From the NCBI GenBank assembly GCA_900073065.1, contig FJOG01000014.1, forward strand, positions 1,352,803 through 1,416,802: DNA of 64,000 nucleotides. Reading direction: 5' to 3'. The notes beneath the pieces were generated by a model that saw only the letters and a list, made by a program, of their open reading frames with translations, was not told the DNA's origin and ran no database searches. Within the stretch, counting starts at the first letter, position 1; every line of letters starts with the position of its first letter. This stretch comes from Phialocephala subalpina. Taxonomy: Eukaryota; Ascomycota; Leotiomycetes; Helotiales; Mollisiaceae. The position numbers and the translations under genes were made by a program. This document shows positions 21,863-31,704 of the stretch, one piece after another.

Positions 21863-23812
21863 ATGATGGCACGATTAATTACGGAAGACGATATACTAAA
21901 CGGTTTAAGAATTAAGTTCGACGATAACTTGCCAAGGGAGCTCCCAGGGCTACTCTGGTTAACCAACGCGTTCGACGACCTAGGATTAGGCGCTTCTTTT
22001 AACAAGGAGACGATTACCGCAAGTATATAGGCACTTAGGGAGAATAAAGATAAAACTATATTTAACGTCGAGGTTAACGAAGAAATATATAAACGAATCT
22101 TAGTTTACTTATGTAATAGAGGCAGATTCAAGTATAAGGGTATTTAATTGGAGGTGGGATCGTTATATAGACAAATCGAGGCCGTTAGGCATATACGAAA
22201 TTGGTACCGTAGGAACTTTAATAGAGAATACCACGAGTTTAGAATATTCCTCGATTAATATTAATTAATTCCGGAAAACGAGTTAAGCGTATCCCAGGGA
22301 AGCTTTTAGGCTTATTAAAATAAGCTAGCGAAAAAGACCCTTTTCTTCTAGGCCCCCTATACTCCTCCTCTAACGAATCAAAATACCGAATCCTTTTACA
22401 AAGTAAATCGATTAGCCTTATTATTCCCGTTCGCGGACATCGGAAGTTAATAAACGAAGTCCTATGAAATAACACTAATAAAGCTATTATTGACTTTAAT
22501 TTAAAAGAAACTTTTCCGCTTATTCTTTACTGCAAAAAAAGGTACGCCGGAAAGAGATACGTTGAGAAAAAAGATTTTAAGCTCTAAGAAGTTAACGAAT
22601 TTTATAAGTAAACTTAAACTCGCGGTTAAAAAAGGAATAAAGGGAACCTCGAAGGACGAACTCGATAACCCTTTCGGAGGACTCGAGGTTTATAGCGACG
22701 TAGAGCTAGACGATTCGAACGACCAAAACGACGCTACTATCGAAGAAGTAGAGACTAATATTAACCAACGAGTGTAAGTCGAAGCCAACGTCGAATAACT
22801 ATCGAACACGGCGATAGAAAAAGACCTAGTATTCGCGGCGAGGCGTATCGGGTATAGATAGTACGACTTAGCTTGGGGAAAATACGTACTAAAATGAAGA
22901 GAAGAAATAACCCGTGGAGATATCGAGGCATTAAACGCGGGTAATAATCCATTAATAGACTTGGCTGTAGAATGGGTAGAGTTAGACGTTAAGGGTTTCT
23001 TACGCGCTATATTCGAGAACGATTAGACGTTGGCCGCAACTATAAGTACTATGCCGGAAAAAGCCCCACGATTAGCCCCCGATTCTAATACTGCTTATAA
23101 GGTGTTTATCAGAGACTCCTATAATAAGAATTAAAGAAAGAAGATGCAATTTACTGGGAAATCCCCGGAGGCTCTGGGGTTCACGGTCTTACTAGCATGT
23201 CGAACCGGTTAATTTGTATTCCTAAAGATTTTCCCCGCTATTCTCAAGATAAAGACGGAATTCGTGTGTGCGAAATAGATATGGGCTTGCGAGGATAATA
23301 TTATATTAGTAGGAGGAAAGGTTTACGGTGACTATTTGTTGGCCGCGTTATTGAATTATGACGAGAAAGACGGGAATAGTTATAAGCGCACGAACTTGGA
23401 AAGATTAGTTTGGATGGCAAGGACACGATTATATACTTGGTACTTCGACTAAGTAGTACGACTATCTAACGAGGAGGTTATGCATTATATACTGGTCACG
23501 GAAGCGGAGTTTCTTCCCCTGCGATCTCTTCGAGTAGCACGATAAATGTTTGGCTTAGCGTTAAATGTAAACATCCGAGTTGCTGGCGGTTTAACTTTGA
23601 CTCCCAATGCTGACACTCCCAACGGAATCCGCAGAACAGGTCGACTACTCCCCACTAGACCATTTGTTGATATCGATATCCGGCAGAGAGAGGCAAATAA
23701 GTTGAGAGTAAGAGGATTGATCATGGTCGACGACGGCGATACGGAGGGAGTTGGTGAGACGGGTAGTAGCATGGACTTAGAGTCCGATGATGGTGAGGAA
23801 GAGGGGATGTAA
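21863..23812 (+). pseudogene. Third reading frame downstream of pol, function unknown
   Basis: From ATG 21863 a single frame (position 2 mod 3) can be followed for 650 codons to TAA 23810-23812. It is broken only by TAG/TAA/TGA codons of the same RIP type seen in pol. Stops are dense before ~22500 and sparse after. Recognisable stretches include the opening MMARLITEDDILNGLRIKF, a Lys-rich part near 22560-22640, a segment with LVFAARRIGYR, and an acidic C-terminus (DLESDDGEEEG). No transmembrane helix or signal peptide is evident, so it does not look like an envelope gene. I do not recognise the family. It fills the ~2.4 kb between pol and the 3' LTR that ordinary chromoviruses lack. Confidence 0.6.
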
Positions 23813-23887
23813 GTGTAAGACGAAACAAGGCATGGCCGTTGGGCTGTTTGTACTTAGCATAACCCGGGAGGCCCCAGGGAGGCTTCT

Positions 23888-23901
23888 AAAGGGGGGGGCA
23901 G
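23888..23901 (+). promoter_or_regulatory. Polypurine tract (plus-strand primer site)
   Basis: The run AAAGGGGGGGGCAG lies directly before the TG of the 3' LTR, the position and composition expected for the RNase H-resistant primer of plus-strand DNA synthesis. It is not mutated. Confidence 0.8.
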
Positions 23902-24072
23902 TGTCATAGGGCGCTGTCACGTATCACGTGCGCCCTTAGCTCGGCGGCGCTGCCAGCCGAGCCTCAAGAGGCGAAGCTGCGGCTGAACCCCGCTTCTCTT
24001 CCTTAAGTTTCAGAAATCCTACGACTTCTACTTGCTCCCTGATCCGACCCCTTTTGGTGACCCCTTATTACA
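23902..24072 (+). repeat. 3' LTR of the Gypsy element
   Basis: The 171-bp copy runs TGTCATAGGG...CCCTTATTACA. It keeps TpG at two sites where the 5' copy has TpA, and has T where the 5' copy has C early on (cgcccTtagc versus cgcccCtagc). Confidence 0.95.
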
Positions 24073-24077
24073 ATAAT
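24073..24077. repeat. 3' target-site duplication ATAAT
   Basis: The first five bases after the 3' LTR match 15696-15700. Confidence 0.8.
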
Positions 24078-24848
24078 TCTACTAATAAATATGCTTACGT
24101 AATCAATTTTCTTCTATACAAGAATCATACTTATATTTATTGAAGCCTAAATATAAAGTTTTAAGTATTTCTATTAATAGATTATTAGATATTAATTAAA
24201 TATGTTTTTGGTGTCGTACGAATTCCTGCAGCCCCTGGTGGGGCTCCGATTTAAGTGGAATTCCGAGGTCTGGAGAAGTTTCGACTCCTTATATGCGGCA
24301 ACCGCCCTCCACCAGCCTCAAGTATGGCAGGCATGACATCTCCACAGCGCGAGAAAAACGAATATGTTGTGAAACTTCACAATTCCGCGAGCCTCACCGC
24401 GGGAAATTCACACTGAAAAAGGGGCTGCGGCTGAGACCAACTACACCACGTGAAGAAGCGCAGATAAGATTGCGCCACATGAAGTCATAGCGCTTTTCAG
24501 CAACAGATCTCGCCAGGACGTTCAAGATTGGGACGTATTAGCAAATTTCAATGCGTATGAAAGGCAGTAAACATGTTCCCGAACATCGAGAATATACTTC
24601 GAGCAATGGGACTGGAACGCTGACGAGCCAGTGTAGAGAAATCAAATGAAACTTGAGAAGATATTCCGAACAGAAATTTTACAGGAAAGAGGAAGGACAA
24701 AGTGAGAAAGCACTCCTTGTGTGCAAGGAAAAGGCTCCTGTGTTTCTTCACTCGTTCCTCCCCGAATTGGACACTTCTGCGGTATCCCGAAGCAATTGCC
24801 CCTCCTCCACGAAATCTTTCCTCCCTTTCACGGAAAAAGTCGTCTCGG
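24078..24848. other. Right border of the AT-rich island and intergenic DNA
   Basis: AT-rich relic sequence continues to about 24210, then composition returns sharply to normal at tttttggtgtcgtacg. I see no supported gene in the rest. Confidence 0.5.
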
Positions 24849-25442
24849 TCAGGCGTGCTGTGATACGATTCCTGAGCACGACATACTCTTCATAAAGGCC
24901 GGAATGTCCGAAATGTAGACGGAGATAGCGCTCTCCATATTCCTAGGAAGTTCTTCTGAGGTTCTCGTGAAGTACCGCACGATTATATTGTCTTTTGATG
25001 CTTGATCGCGGCAGTCCGCTCTTCGTCCACGGATCCAATCGTCGATGTCGACAGAAGACACGGCGTCTCTGGGGTGTTCGGTTTTTTCAAAAGAGCGGTC
25101 AAGGTGACATTGACTCGGGTATGTGTGCCGTGTAGACACCTCAATATGAAGGCACGGATCGTGTGGTAGGAAGAGACGTTTCCTTGATGCAAGTTGAGGC
25201 TGTGCTTCAATATTTGTCGTCCAGGGAAGGTATCGCGTGATTCCTCTTCGGGACCGATCGTCAATGCCTGGACTGGCTGATGAAGAAACTTGACAGCCTG
25301 AATTGAACATCCAGGCCTCCGAATGTGTCTGCAACAATGGTTTGCTTGGATCCAAGCGAACGGTACTTGTTTGTTCCTTTATGTTGTTTATTCGAGAAGA
25401 GAATAGCGAGCTGTCGCGTGTCCTCTCTTTGAGTTTAGCCAC
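24849..25442 (-). CDS. Hypothetical protein, 197 codons, doubtful
   Basis: An uninterrupted minus-strand frame of 197 codons lies between the transposon island and the MFS gene. The later half has a reasonable composition (SVDIDDWIRGRRADCRDQ, then YFTRTSEELPRNME), but no domain, signal peptide or membrane helix is recognised, and other frames overlap it. It could be a lineage-specific gene, a fragment or chance. If real, it would share a divergent promoter region (25443-25712) with the MFS transporter. Confidence 0.25.
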   Translation of the reverse strand: MAKLKERTRDSSLFSSRINNIKEQTSTVRLDPSKPLLQTHSEAWMFNSGCQVSSSASPGIDDRSRRGITRYLPWTTNIEAQPQLASRKRLFLPHDPCLHIEVSTRHTYPSQCHLDRSFEKTEHPRDAVSSVDIDDWIRGRRADCRDQASKDNIIVRYFTRTSEELPRNMESAISVYISDIPAFMKSMSCSGIVSQHA

Positions 25443-25712
25443 TGTCTGCAGGTTCCAGGGGGCAAAAGGGCTGCATAATATAGGCGAAGGCGGACGCCAC
25501 TAGGAGACTTAGCGCCTTATTTTCTCTTCTCATTTCAGCTATCTCTGACTTGAATCATCTTCTTCGATGATTCAAACAATCTCTCAACTCGACGTACTGG
25601 TGGAGGATTTATTCGGGACAGTTCCCAGTCACAATCGTTTTTTTCTTTCCAGATTTGAATGTTGTCGAAAGGGGTCTTCATGCAACGTCATCCGAGAGTT
25701 TAAATAAACGCG

Positions 25713-27650
25713 ATGGCTGCGCCAAGAACACGTCCAAATACGGGGTATGGGACCATCACGAGCAGCTCGAGTACCAACTACGATACCGATGAGTCGCTGT
25801 CACCACATGGAACAGATTATCGAGAGCGGGAATCTATCATCAAGCACCATGAGCCGTCTTTCGACCGACAAAGGAGGAAATCCTTCATCGAGGAGGATGA
25901 AGATCCGCTTCAGATAGATGATGCTCTGAGGAAAAAGAAGGAAGAACCAGTTACGTGGTCAAGTTTGCCTCACAAGAGCCAGCTTGCCATCTTGACCCTT
26001 GCTCGTCTTTCTGAGCCTCTGGTGCAGACGTCTTTACGAGTATGTACTACCTGTGAGAAACGTGACTTAAGACTAACAGCCGGTAGTCGTATCTTTTCTA
26101 TCAATTGAAGTCTTTTGACAGGAGTCTTCCAGACTCGACCATTGCTTCTCAAGCTGGAATTATGCAAGGTGCATTTGCCGCGGCTCAATTATGTACAGCC
26201 ATGTTATGGGGGCGGTTCAGCGACAAAGCAGGCAGAAAACGCATTCTACTTCTTGGGCTTTCTGGAACTGCACTATCTTGTCTTGGATTTGGATTCTCGA
26301 CTTCGTTCTATCAGGCTTTATGCTTTCGTATGTTGGGTGGTGCCTTGAATGGAAATGTCGGCGTCATGAGGACCATGATTTCTGAGATTGTCAGAGAGAA
26401 GAAGTACGTTACTCCCTGAAACCCCAAGAGCTAGACTGACAATAGACAGGTTTCAGTCAAGAGCGTTCTTACTTTTGCCGATGACTGCAAACGTCGGTGT
26501 TATAATCGGTCCCATGCTGGGCGGTTTGCTCTCGGACCCCGCAGCATCTTATCCAAGTTTGTTCGGCGGCATCAAATGGTTGGAGAAATTCCCATACTCT
26601 CCACCTAATATAGTCAGTGCGGTTTTCTTGTCCTGCGCTCTTTGTGCCGTCTTCTTCGGTATAGAAGAGACTCACGAGCAATTCGCCCATGAGAAAGACA
26701 TTGGAGTGACCTGCCGCCGCAAGGTCATCGGCTTCTTTCAACGTCTCTTTAGCTCGCCTGAAAAGATCACCTATTCTCACCTCCCCAGCGAACCTTACGA
26801 CCACACTTCAGAATTCCCTCCGCCAGTCTACAAACCCAAAAAGCGGATTGCTCCTCGCTACCCGAACAAGCTTCCTTTCCGCCGAATATTCACTCACAAT
26901 GTAATCTGTACCCTCATCTGCCATGCCTTAATGGGAGGCAGTATGGGAACTTTCAATAACGTATGGTACACCTTCCTGTCAACACCAGTCTACGATCCCG
27001 CAAAAGCACCACCCGGCTACACGCCTCACCCACCTTTCATCTTCACCGGCGGAATCGGTCTTCCACCAGCATCAGTCGGGTTTGCCATGGCCATTCTTGG
27101 AACCATCGGCATTACGTTACAACTTTTCCTCTATCCTATAATCAACGCCCGTCTAGGCACCGTTCGCTCTTGGAGAATCGTTTTATATTGCTTCCCAGTC
27201 GTCTATCTCCTAATCCCATTCCTTTCACTCGTTCCTTCGACCACGCCTCCTCCGAGTCAGAAAACTGGATTTCCACTTTGGGCAGCACTCACGACATTGA
27301 CGTTCGTCCAAGTCGTTGGCCGCACCTTCGCTTCTCCTGCCACGACAATTTTGATTAATAATTGTTCCCCGCATCCGTCTGTCCTGGGCACGATTCATGG
27401 CATTGGACAGAGTGCTTCTTCTGCTGCAAGAACGGTCGGGCCAGCGATGGGAGGATACCTTTATGGATTGGGATTGAAGCACGGGATTGTTGGTGCTGTA
27501 TTTTGGGGGTTGTCCATTGTGGCGGTGTTCAGTATCGTGGCCAGTAACTGGGTGAGAGAAGGCGATGGCCATGAGATTCGGCTGGAAGGAGATGACGAAG
27601 CGGAAGCGGAAGCTGAGGCTGAGAATAGAGCTTTCCTTGGGCGGAGTTGA
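25713..27650 (+). CDS. MFS transporter (DHA1-like, long central loop)
   Basis: Three exons: 25713-26039, 26087-26403 and 26450-27650, giving 614 aa. A ~90-residue hydrophilic Ser/Asp/Arg-rich N-terminus precedes 12 predicted helices. The MFS loop 2-3 signature is clear (LWGRFSDKAGRKRILLLGL), followed by GGALNGNVGVMRTMISEI and ANVGVIIGPMLGGLLSDP. A long cytoplasmic loop lies between helices 6 and 7, and an acidic Ala/Glu tail ends the protein. The layout resembles the fungal DHA1-type group that includes yeast YCR023C. The substrate cannot be told. The first intron has donor GTATGT and acceptor GGTAG. Confidence 0.85.
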
Positions 27651-28702
27651 TGTGGTTGTATATCCCGCCTTTATGTTTGTATATGTTCGATGGTTTGTGT
27701 ATTGTTTTATTTGTATATCTCACACGGGTGGTCATTGTCCGGCATTTTTCGCAGGTTGGAGTTAGAACGAGACCAGAGATAATTGGATTCACATCCATAG
27801 ACTAGAGCAAAAGAAATTGAGTTGTATAGTTGAAATAGTCCTCCTCCAGTCATTCTTTCTGATCGTAGACACACAAAAAGAGGAACGGTCTAGGTGGACC
27901 TATGTGTTGGGTGTTCCAGCCTCGCAACGCACAGCTCCTACCTCAAGCAGTTGACCCCGCACAGTACCTTCCTCACCGCCAATGCTCCTTCTACGAACGA
28001 CACAACTCTCTCACTAAACTGCCTGCCACTTATATTCTCGTCCTCCCCCTATGAAAAGAAGCTTTGTTCTCTTCTTCTCTTCTTTTTGCTTCTTTTCATA
28101 GGGGGAGGACGAGAATATAAGTGGCAGGCAGTTTAGTGAGAGAGTTGTGTCGTCGTAGAAGGCCCTTACAAACACTGAAAACACATATCTTCATGATGTT
28201 CTCGACCCTCTTCTCCACGCCCATCCACTCGTCTGCTGAAGGGAAGGAAGTCGCGCACGTGATGACTTCCAAGAATGCTTCTGTTAAATCCAACAGCAGC
28301 TTTCAGTCTCATGTATTGAGAGAGAAATATTAGTATATGGGAACTTTGTGGACTCTCTAATAAAGCTTCCGCTGGGTTTGCAAAAAATGTAAGTGCCCTC
28401 ATATTCGATCTCGTACGTGACTCGTGCACGGGCCTCCCGGGTTGACATAAAATATCAGGGTTCCCTAACCTCTGCTCCATCCCTCATAATGAGTCGAAAA
28501 TTGCCATGAATTGATTCGCGTAGCTGGTTCTTGTTACATAAATGGCAGAAGCTTCGCTAACGAGCTCTTCGATTCATCAGAATCATAAAACGACCTGTTT
28601 CTCTCGTTGATCCCAAATCAATGAGACAATTTTTCTCGAGACATCGCTTCCTTCCTTTCTCATTAAGTCCCTCTTAAATTCACTCTATATCAACATTCCA
28701 CA
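27651..28702. other. Intergenic region with a large palindrome
   Basis: It holds the 3' UTR of the MFS gene, the inverted repeat at 27988-28161 and the promoter of the NmrA-like gene. No supported coding region was found. Confidence 0.6.
27988..28161. repeat. Near-perfect palindrome, 75/74-bp arms, 25-nt loop
   Basis: The left arm 27988-28062 (starts CTTCTACGAACGACACAAC) is the reverse complement of 28088-28161 except for one extra base (CGAACGAC versus CGACGAC). The arms are separated by a T/C-rich loop (28063-28087). It can form a very stable hairpin. It contains no gene. Confidence 0.95.
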
Positions 28703-29647
28703 ATGCTCATTCTCATAGCAGGAATCACAGGCAATATTGGCAGCCACGCCGCAAATCACGCCCTCGAAACCGGCCACAAAGTTCGAGGCCTAGGACGCAA
28801 CCCCTCCAAGCTGCCAGCATCCATCACCAAGCACCCCAACTTCAACACCTTCATCACCTCAACCTCCCACGATGATATCCCCGCTCTCGAAAAAGCCTGT
28901 CTCGGCATCGACGCCATAATCTGCGCCTACGCCGGCCTCCCTACCCTCCACCTAGACGGCCAACTCCTCCTCCTCCGCGCCGCCGAGAAAGCGAGCGTGA
29001 AACGTTTCCTAACTGCAGGTTGGAACTATGACTGGCGTAAAGTTCCCTTCGGAACAGCCTGGCCTATCTACGACTCTATCCGCTGTTTCCATGTCCAAGC
29101 GGAGTTGACGTCGAGTATCAAGCCGTTACATATCTTTAGTGGTATGCTAGCGGATGTTTTCTTTGGTGTGGATGGTCAGGATGGATTCACGCCTAAGGAT
29201 GGAGGGGTTTGGGACTGTCATGCTGAGAAGGAGAGGAAAGAGATGGATATTTGGGGTACCGGAGATGAGGTGTGGGATTTTACGACGGAGAGGGATGCGG
29301 GGAGGTGGGGTGTTGAGGTCATTACTGCGGAGGGAGCGGAAGAGGGTGGGTTTGTGAGTTTGCGTTCGTTTCGAGCGAGTTTGAAGGATGTGAAGGAGAC
29401 CTATGAACTGGTTAGAGGAGGAGAAGTTAAGGTTAGATGGAGAGGTAGTGTGGACGAGTTAGAGAAGTTGGCGGTGAAAGAGAAAGAGAAGTTTGGGAGG
29501 AGAAGGCTCTGGGAGTGGCATCGATTGTATTTTTATTTGACGTGTCTTAAGGGGACTTGGAACCTGGGTGAGTTGGAGAATGAGAAGTTCCCCGGTTTTG
29601 AAGCGACGAGCTTGGAGAAGTTCCTCAAGGAGCATCCTGAGGTGTAA
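28703..29647 (+). CDS. NmrA-like / isoflavone reductase-type NAD(P)-binding protein
   Basis: A single exon encodes 314 aa. The N-terminus MLILIAGITGNIGSHAANHA carries the GxxGxxG dinucleotide-binding turn of atypical short-chain dehydrogenases. RGLGRNPSKLP follows the second strand, as in NmrA-like proteins, and RFLTAGWNYDWRKVPFG sits where relatives have the substrate loop. The C-terminal half is Glu/Lys/Arg-rich and ends LEKFLKEHPEV. Such proteins are redox sensors or reductases of phenolic compounds; the substrate is unknown. It is cytosolic, with no signal peptide. Confidence 0.75.
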   Translation: MLILIAGITGNIGSHAANHALETGHKVRGLGRNPSKLPASITKHPNFNTFITSTSHDDIPALEKACLGIDAIICAYAGLPTLHLDGQLLLLRAAEKASVKRFLTAGWNYDWRKVPFGTAWPIYDSIRCFHVQAELTSSIKPLHIFSGMLADVFFGVDGQDGFTPKDGGVWDCHAEKERKEMDIWGTGDEVWDFTTERDAGRWGVEVITAEGAEEGGFVSLRSFRASLKDVKETYELVRGGEVKVRWRGSVDELEKLAVKEKEKFGRRRLWEWHRLYFYLTCLKGTWNLGELENEKFPGFEATSLEKFLKEHPEV

Positions 29648-30399
29648 TGATAGGTATAGACTTCAATATCTATATCTAAAAAGTATTGTTAGAACAAGGT
29701 CTTCAAAAATAAATTATCAAGAGTTCCAATGAACCCGTATAGGCAAACAGATACTCACCTTCATCCCCCCTCGCCCCACTCACGTGGATCGGAGAAATCC
29801 CCGCTAGTATCGCCTTTCTTTGCACCTCACCATTCATCCTTATAGATTTAAATAAGCGCGTTTTGGCCATCAATCCTTCAGACGCATACCATGTAGGCCC
29901 ATGGTTCAGGACACTGTTGGATAAGAGGAGGATTAATAAGAGAAAGTCACCTGGCCCGAGCTCAAAAGCGAGAGCACACACCATTTCGAACACGACAAAA
30001 AATCCCACTCGACACCGAGGGATTTTCAAGAGCCTTCGGGTTATTGTTTTTGCTTTTGGATCCTGTGGATTTTTATTACCATTTTTAGAGCGCGTGGTTG
30101 ATCTTTTGGAAGTTTTTTAGTGTTGACTTTGGCTTTTGTTTGAAGCGAGTTCGCTTGAGGGTGAGGCGAGCGAGCCCCTTTTTGAGACCAGACCAGATAA
30201 AATGCTGCGTTACTTATTTATAACGCAGAGCCTGTTTGAGGTCTCAAAAGTGGCTGCCCGGAGACTATGATGCAAAATAATAATATGTTACAAGCCAAAC
30301 AAACAAATCCAACCGAAATTCAAACGCNAAAACTCCGTCCTCCATCTTTTCCGCTCTTCCATTCTATCCCATCCCATCCCCTCACCTCCACCTCTCCCA
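29648..30399. other. Convergent intergenic region
   Basis: This lies between the NmrA-like gene (plus) and the secreted protein gene (minus). It contains a small hairpin at 30180-30249 and a single undetermined base at 30328. No supported gene. Confidence 0.6.
30180..30249. repeat. Nested inverted repeat (outer TTTTGAGACC, inner CTGCGTTA)
   Basis: Outer arms TTTTGAGACC (30180-30189) and GGTCTCAAAA (30240-30249) enclose inner arms CTGCGTTA (30205-30212) and TAACGCAG (30221-30228) with an 8-nt loop. The whole could fold into an interrupted hairpin. It may be a short MITE relic or a transcript 3'-end structure; no TSD is evident. Confidence 0.5.
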
Positions 30400-31704
30400 T
30401 CACTGAACCAAGAAACTACAAGCCTTAATCGTACTATCAATCCCCAACACCCCCTTCAACACATCCAACACTCCCTGTCCCCCAATCTTAACCACGCCAG
30501 CAGCATCTTTCGCATTCCCCAACGTCTGAACAACTTTCACCGCCCCGCCAGCTCCTTCAATCAATCCTTTCAGTTTTAGGATTTCTGAAGCTGGGGTAAC
30601 GAGTTCTGCGATATGGAATGCGCAGTCCCCTATTTGGAATAGGGGGTTGGAATCTGATGCCGCGGAAACGCAGGCGGAGATGGAGGCGATGGAGGAGAGG
30701 GTTGTGGTGAGGTTGCGGGGTGTGAGATGGAGGACGGCGACGGGAACATGGACAGAGAGGTTGCGTGGTTTCACTTTGGATTTAAAGTATGGATCGATGT
30801 CCGATGTATTGAGGAATTCGGAAGTGATGTCGGTGAGGTCTTGTCGAGGTTTGGATTTTGCTTTCGAATTGAAAGGTAGATCGATGTCTGAGCTGTTCGG
30901 GAATCTAGGAACGATATTTGTGACATTTTGCCGCGCTTTCAATTTCGGGTATCCTCGGGGTCTGAAAGGTAGATGGAGTTCAGAAGCAACGCTCTTCGCA
31001 GCAGCCGCGACATCAGACGTAGCTTCATGGAATAAGGACGTAGCTTCTGTAACAAGAGCCGGTGCTGCGGAAGTGATTTTTGACTCAATGGATTTCGCGA
31101 CGCTTTTTGCCGTCGATATAGCGCCCGGAATTTCAGACGTGAGGGAAGAGATTTTCGACTCAATGGACTTCGCGACGCTCTTTGCAGTGGAAATGGCGCC
31201 AGGGATATCGGAGGTGAGGGAAGCGATGAACGAGGTGGCTTTGCTGGCCCCCTTAGCAATGTCTGAGCCGACTTCGTGAGCGAGACTAGAAATTTCCGGG
31301 ACAAGATTGGAGGCTGCGGCTTCGAGGGCAAGAGTGACGTTTGAGAGGCAAGATGAGATATTGGTGTAGAAGCCAACGACGTCTGCGTCTCCTGCTTGGA
31401 GTATGTCGTCTGGTGCTGAGAGGATGAGGTTCATGAGAGAGTTGAGTCCTGAGAGGGAGTCTGAGTTGAGAGGAAAGGATGGCAGGGTGACATTGGTGTT
31501 GGTGTTCGTAGAGTTGACGATTGGTGTTGCGACGGCTTTCGCAGATGCCTTGACTGAGAGAGTGACTGCTGTGGAAGCTGTTGCGTGGACGGTGACTGTC
31601 GAGCTGGGGAAGATGTCCACGAAGACTGTTGTTGTGGCAATGACATGAGCAGATCCGAGGCGCACAGCACCAAGAATTGCAATGCACTGGAAGAAGTGGT
31701 GCAT
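30400..31704 (-). CDS. Secreted protein with internal 25-residue repeats, function unknown
   Basis: A single exon encodes 434 aa. The N-terminus MHHFFQCIAILGAVRLGSAH looks like a signal peptide. A Thr/Val-rich region follows, then a helical Ala/Ser/Lys-rich region in which the unit IPGAISTAKSVAKSIESKI occurs twice (75-nt period, around 31082-31230), with a related unit before it. A Pro/Arg/Lys-rich stretch and a more hydrophobic, Gly-rich C-terminal ~110 residues ending KACSFLVQ complete it. Several NxS/T sites fit secretion. The repeats resemble amphipathic helices. No known family is recognised. Confidence 0.65.
   Translation of the reverse strand: MHHFFQCIAILGAVRLGSAHVIATTTVFVDIFPSSTVTVHATASTAVTLSVKASAKAVATPIVNSTNTNTNVTLPSFPLNSDSLSGLNSLMNLILSAPDDILQAGDADVVGFYTNISSCLSNVTLALEAAASNLVPEISSLAHEVGSDIAKGASKATSFIASLTSDIPGAISTAKSVAKSIESKISSLTSEIPGAISTAKSVAKSIESKITSAAPALVTEATSLFHEATSDVAAAAKSVASELHLPFRPRGYPKLKARQNVTNIVPRFPNSSDIDLPFNSKAKSKPRQDLTDITSEFLNTSDIDPYFKSKVKPRNLSVHVPVAVLHLTPRNLTTTLSSIASISACVSAASDSNPLFQIGDCAFHIAELVTPASEILKLKGLIEGAGGAVKVVQTLGNAKDAAGVVKIGGQGVLDVLKGVLGIDSTIKACSFLVQ

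Larger units (their letters stand above)
15701..24072 (+). mobile_element. Complete Ty3/Gypsy chromovirus, interior heavily RIP-mutated
   Basis: An 8,372-bp LTR retrotransposon has 171-bp LTRs, a 5-bp TSD (ATAAT), a polypurine tract next to the 3' LTR, gag with a CCHC knuckle, and pol in the order protease, reverse transcriptase, RNase H, integrase, chromodomain. This order and the C-terminal chromodomain define a chromovirus. A further long reading frame follows pol, which is unusual. Reading frames are cut by dozens of TAG/TAA codons at places where Trp (TGG) or Gln (CAG/CAA) is expected. That is the outcome of CpA-to-TpA change on both strands, i.e. RIP. The element cannot be autonomous now. 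Confidence 0.93.

Noticed and set aside
21490..23901. Envelope gene (endogenous retrovirus-like) downstream of pol
   Set aside because: No signal peptide, hydrophobic fusion segment or membrane anchor is visible in the reading frame.
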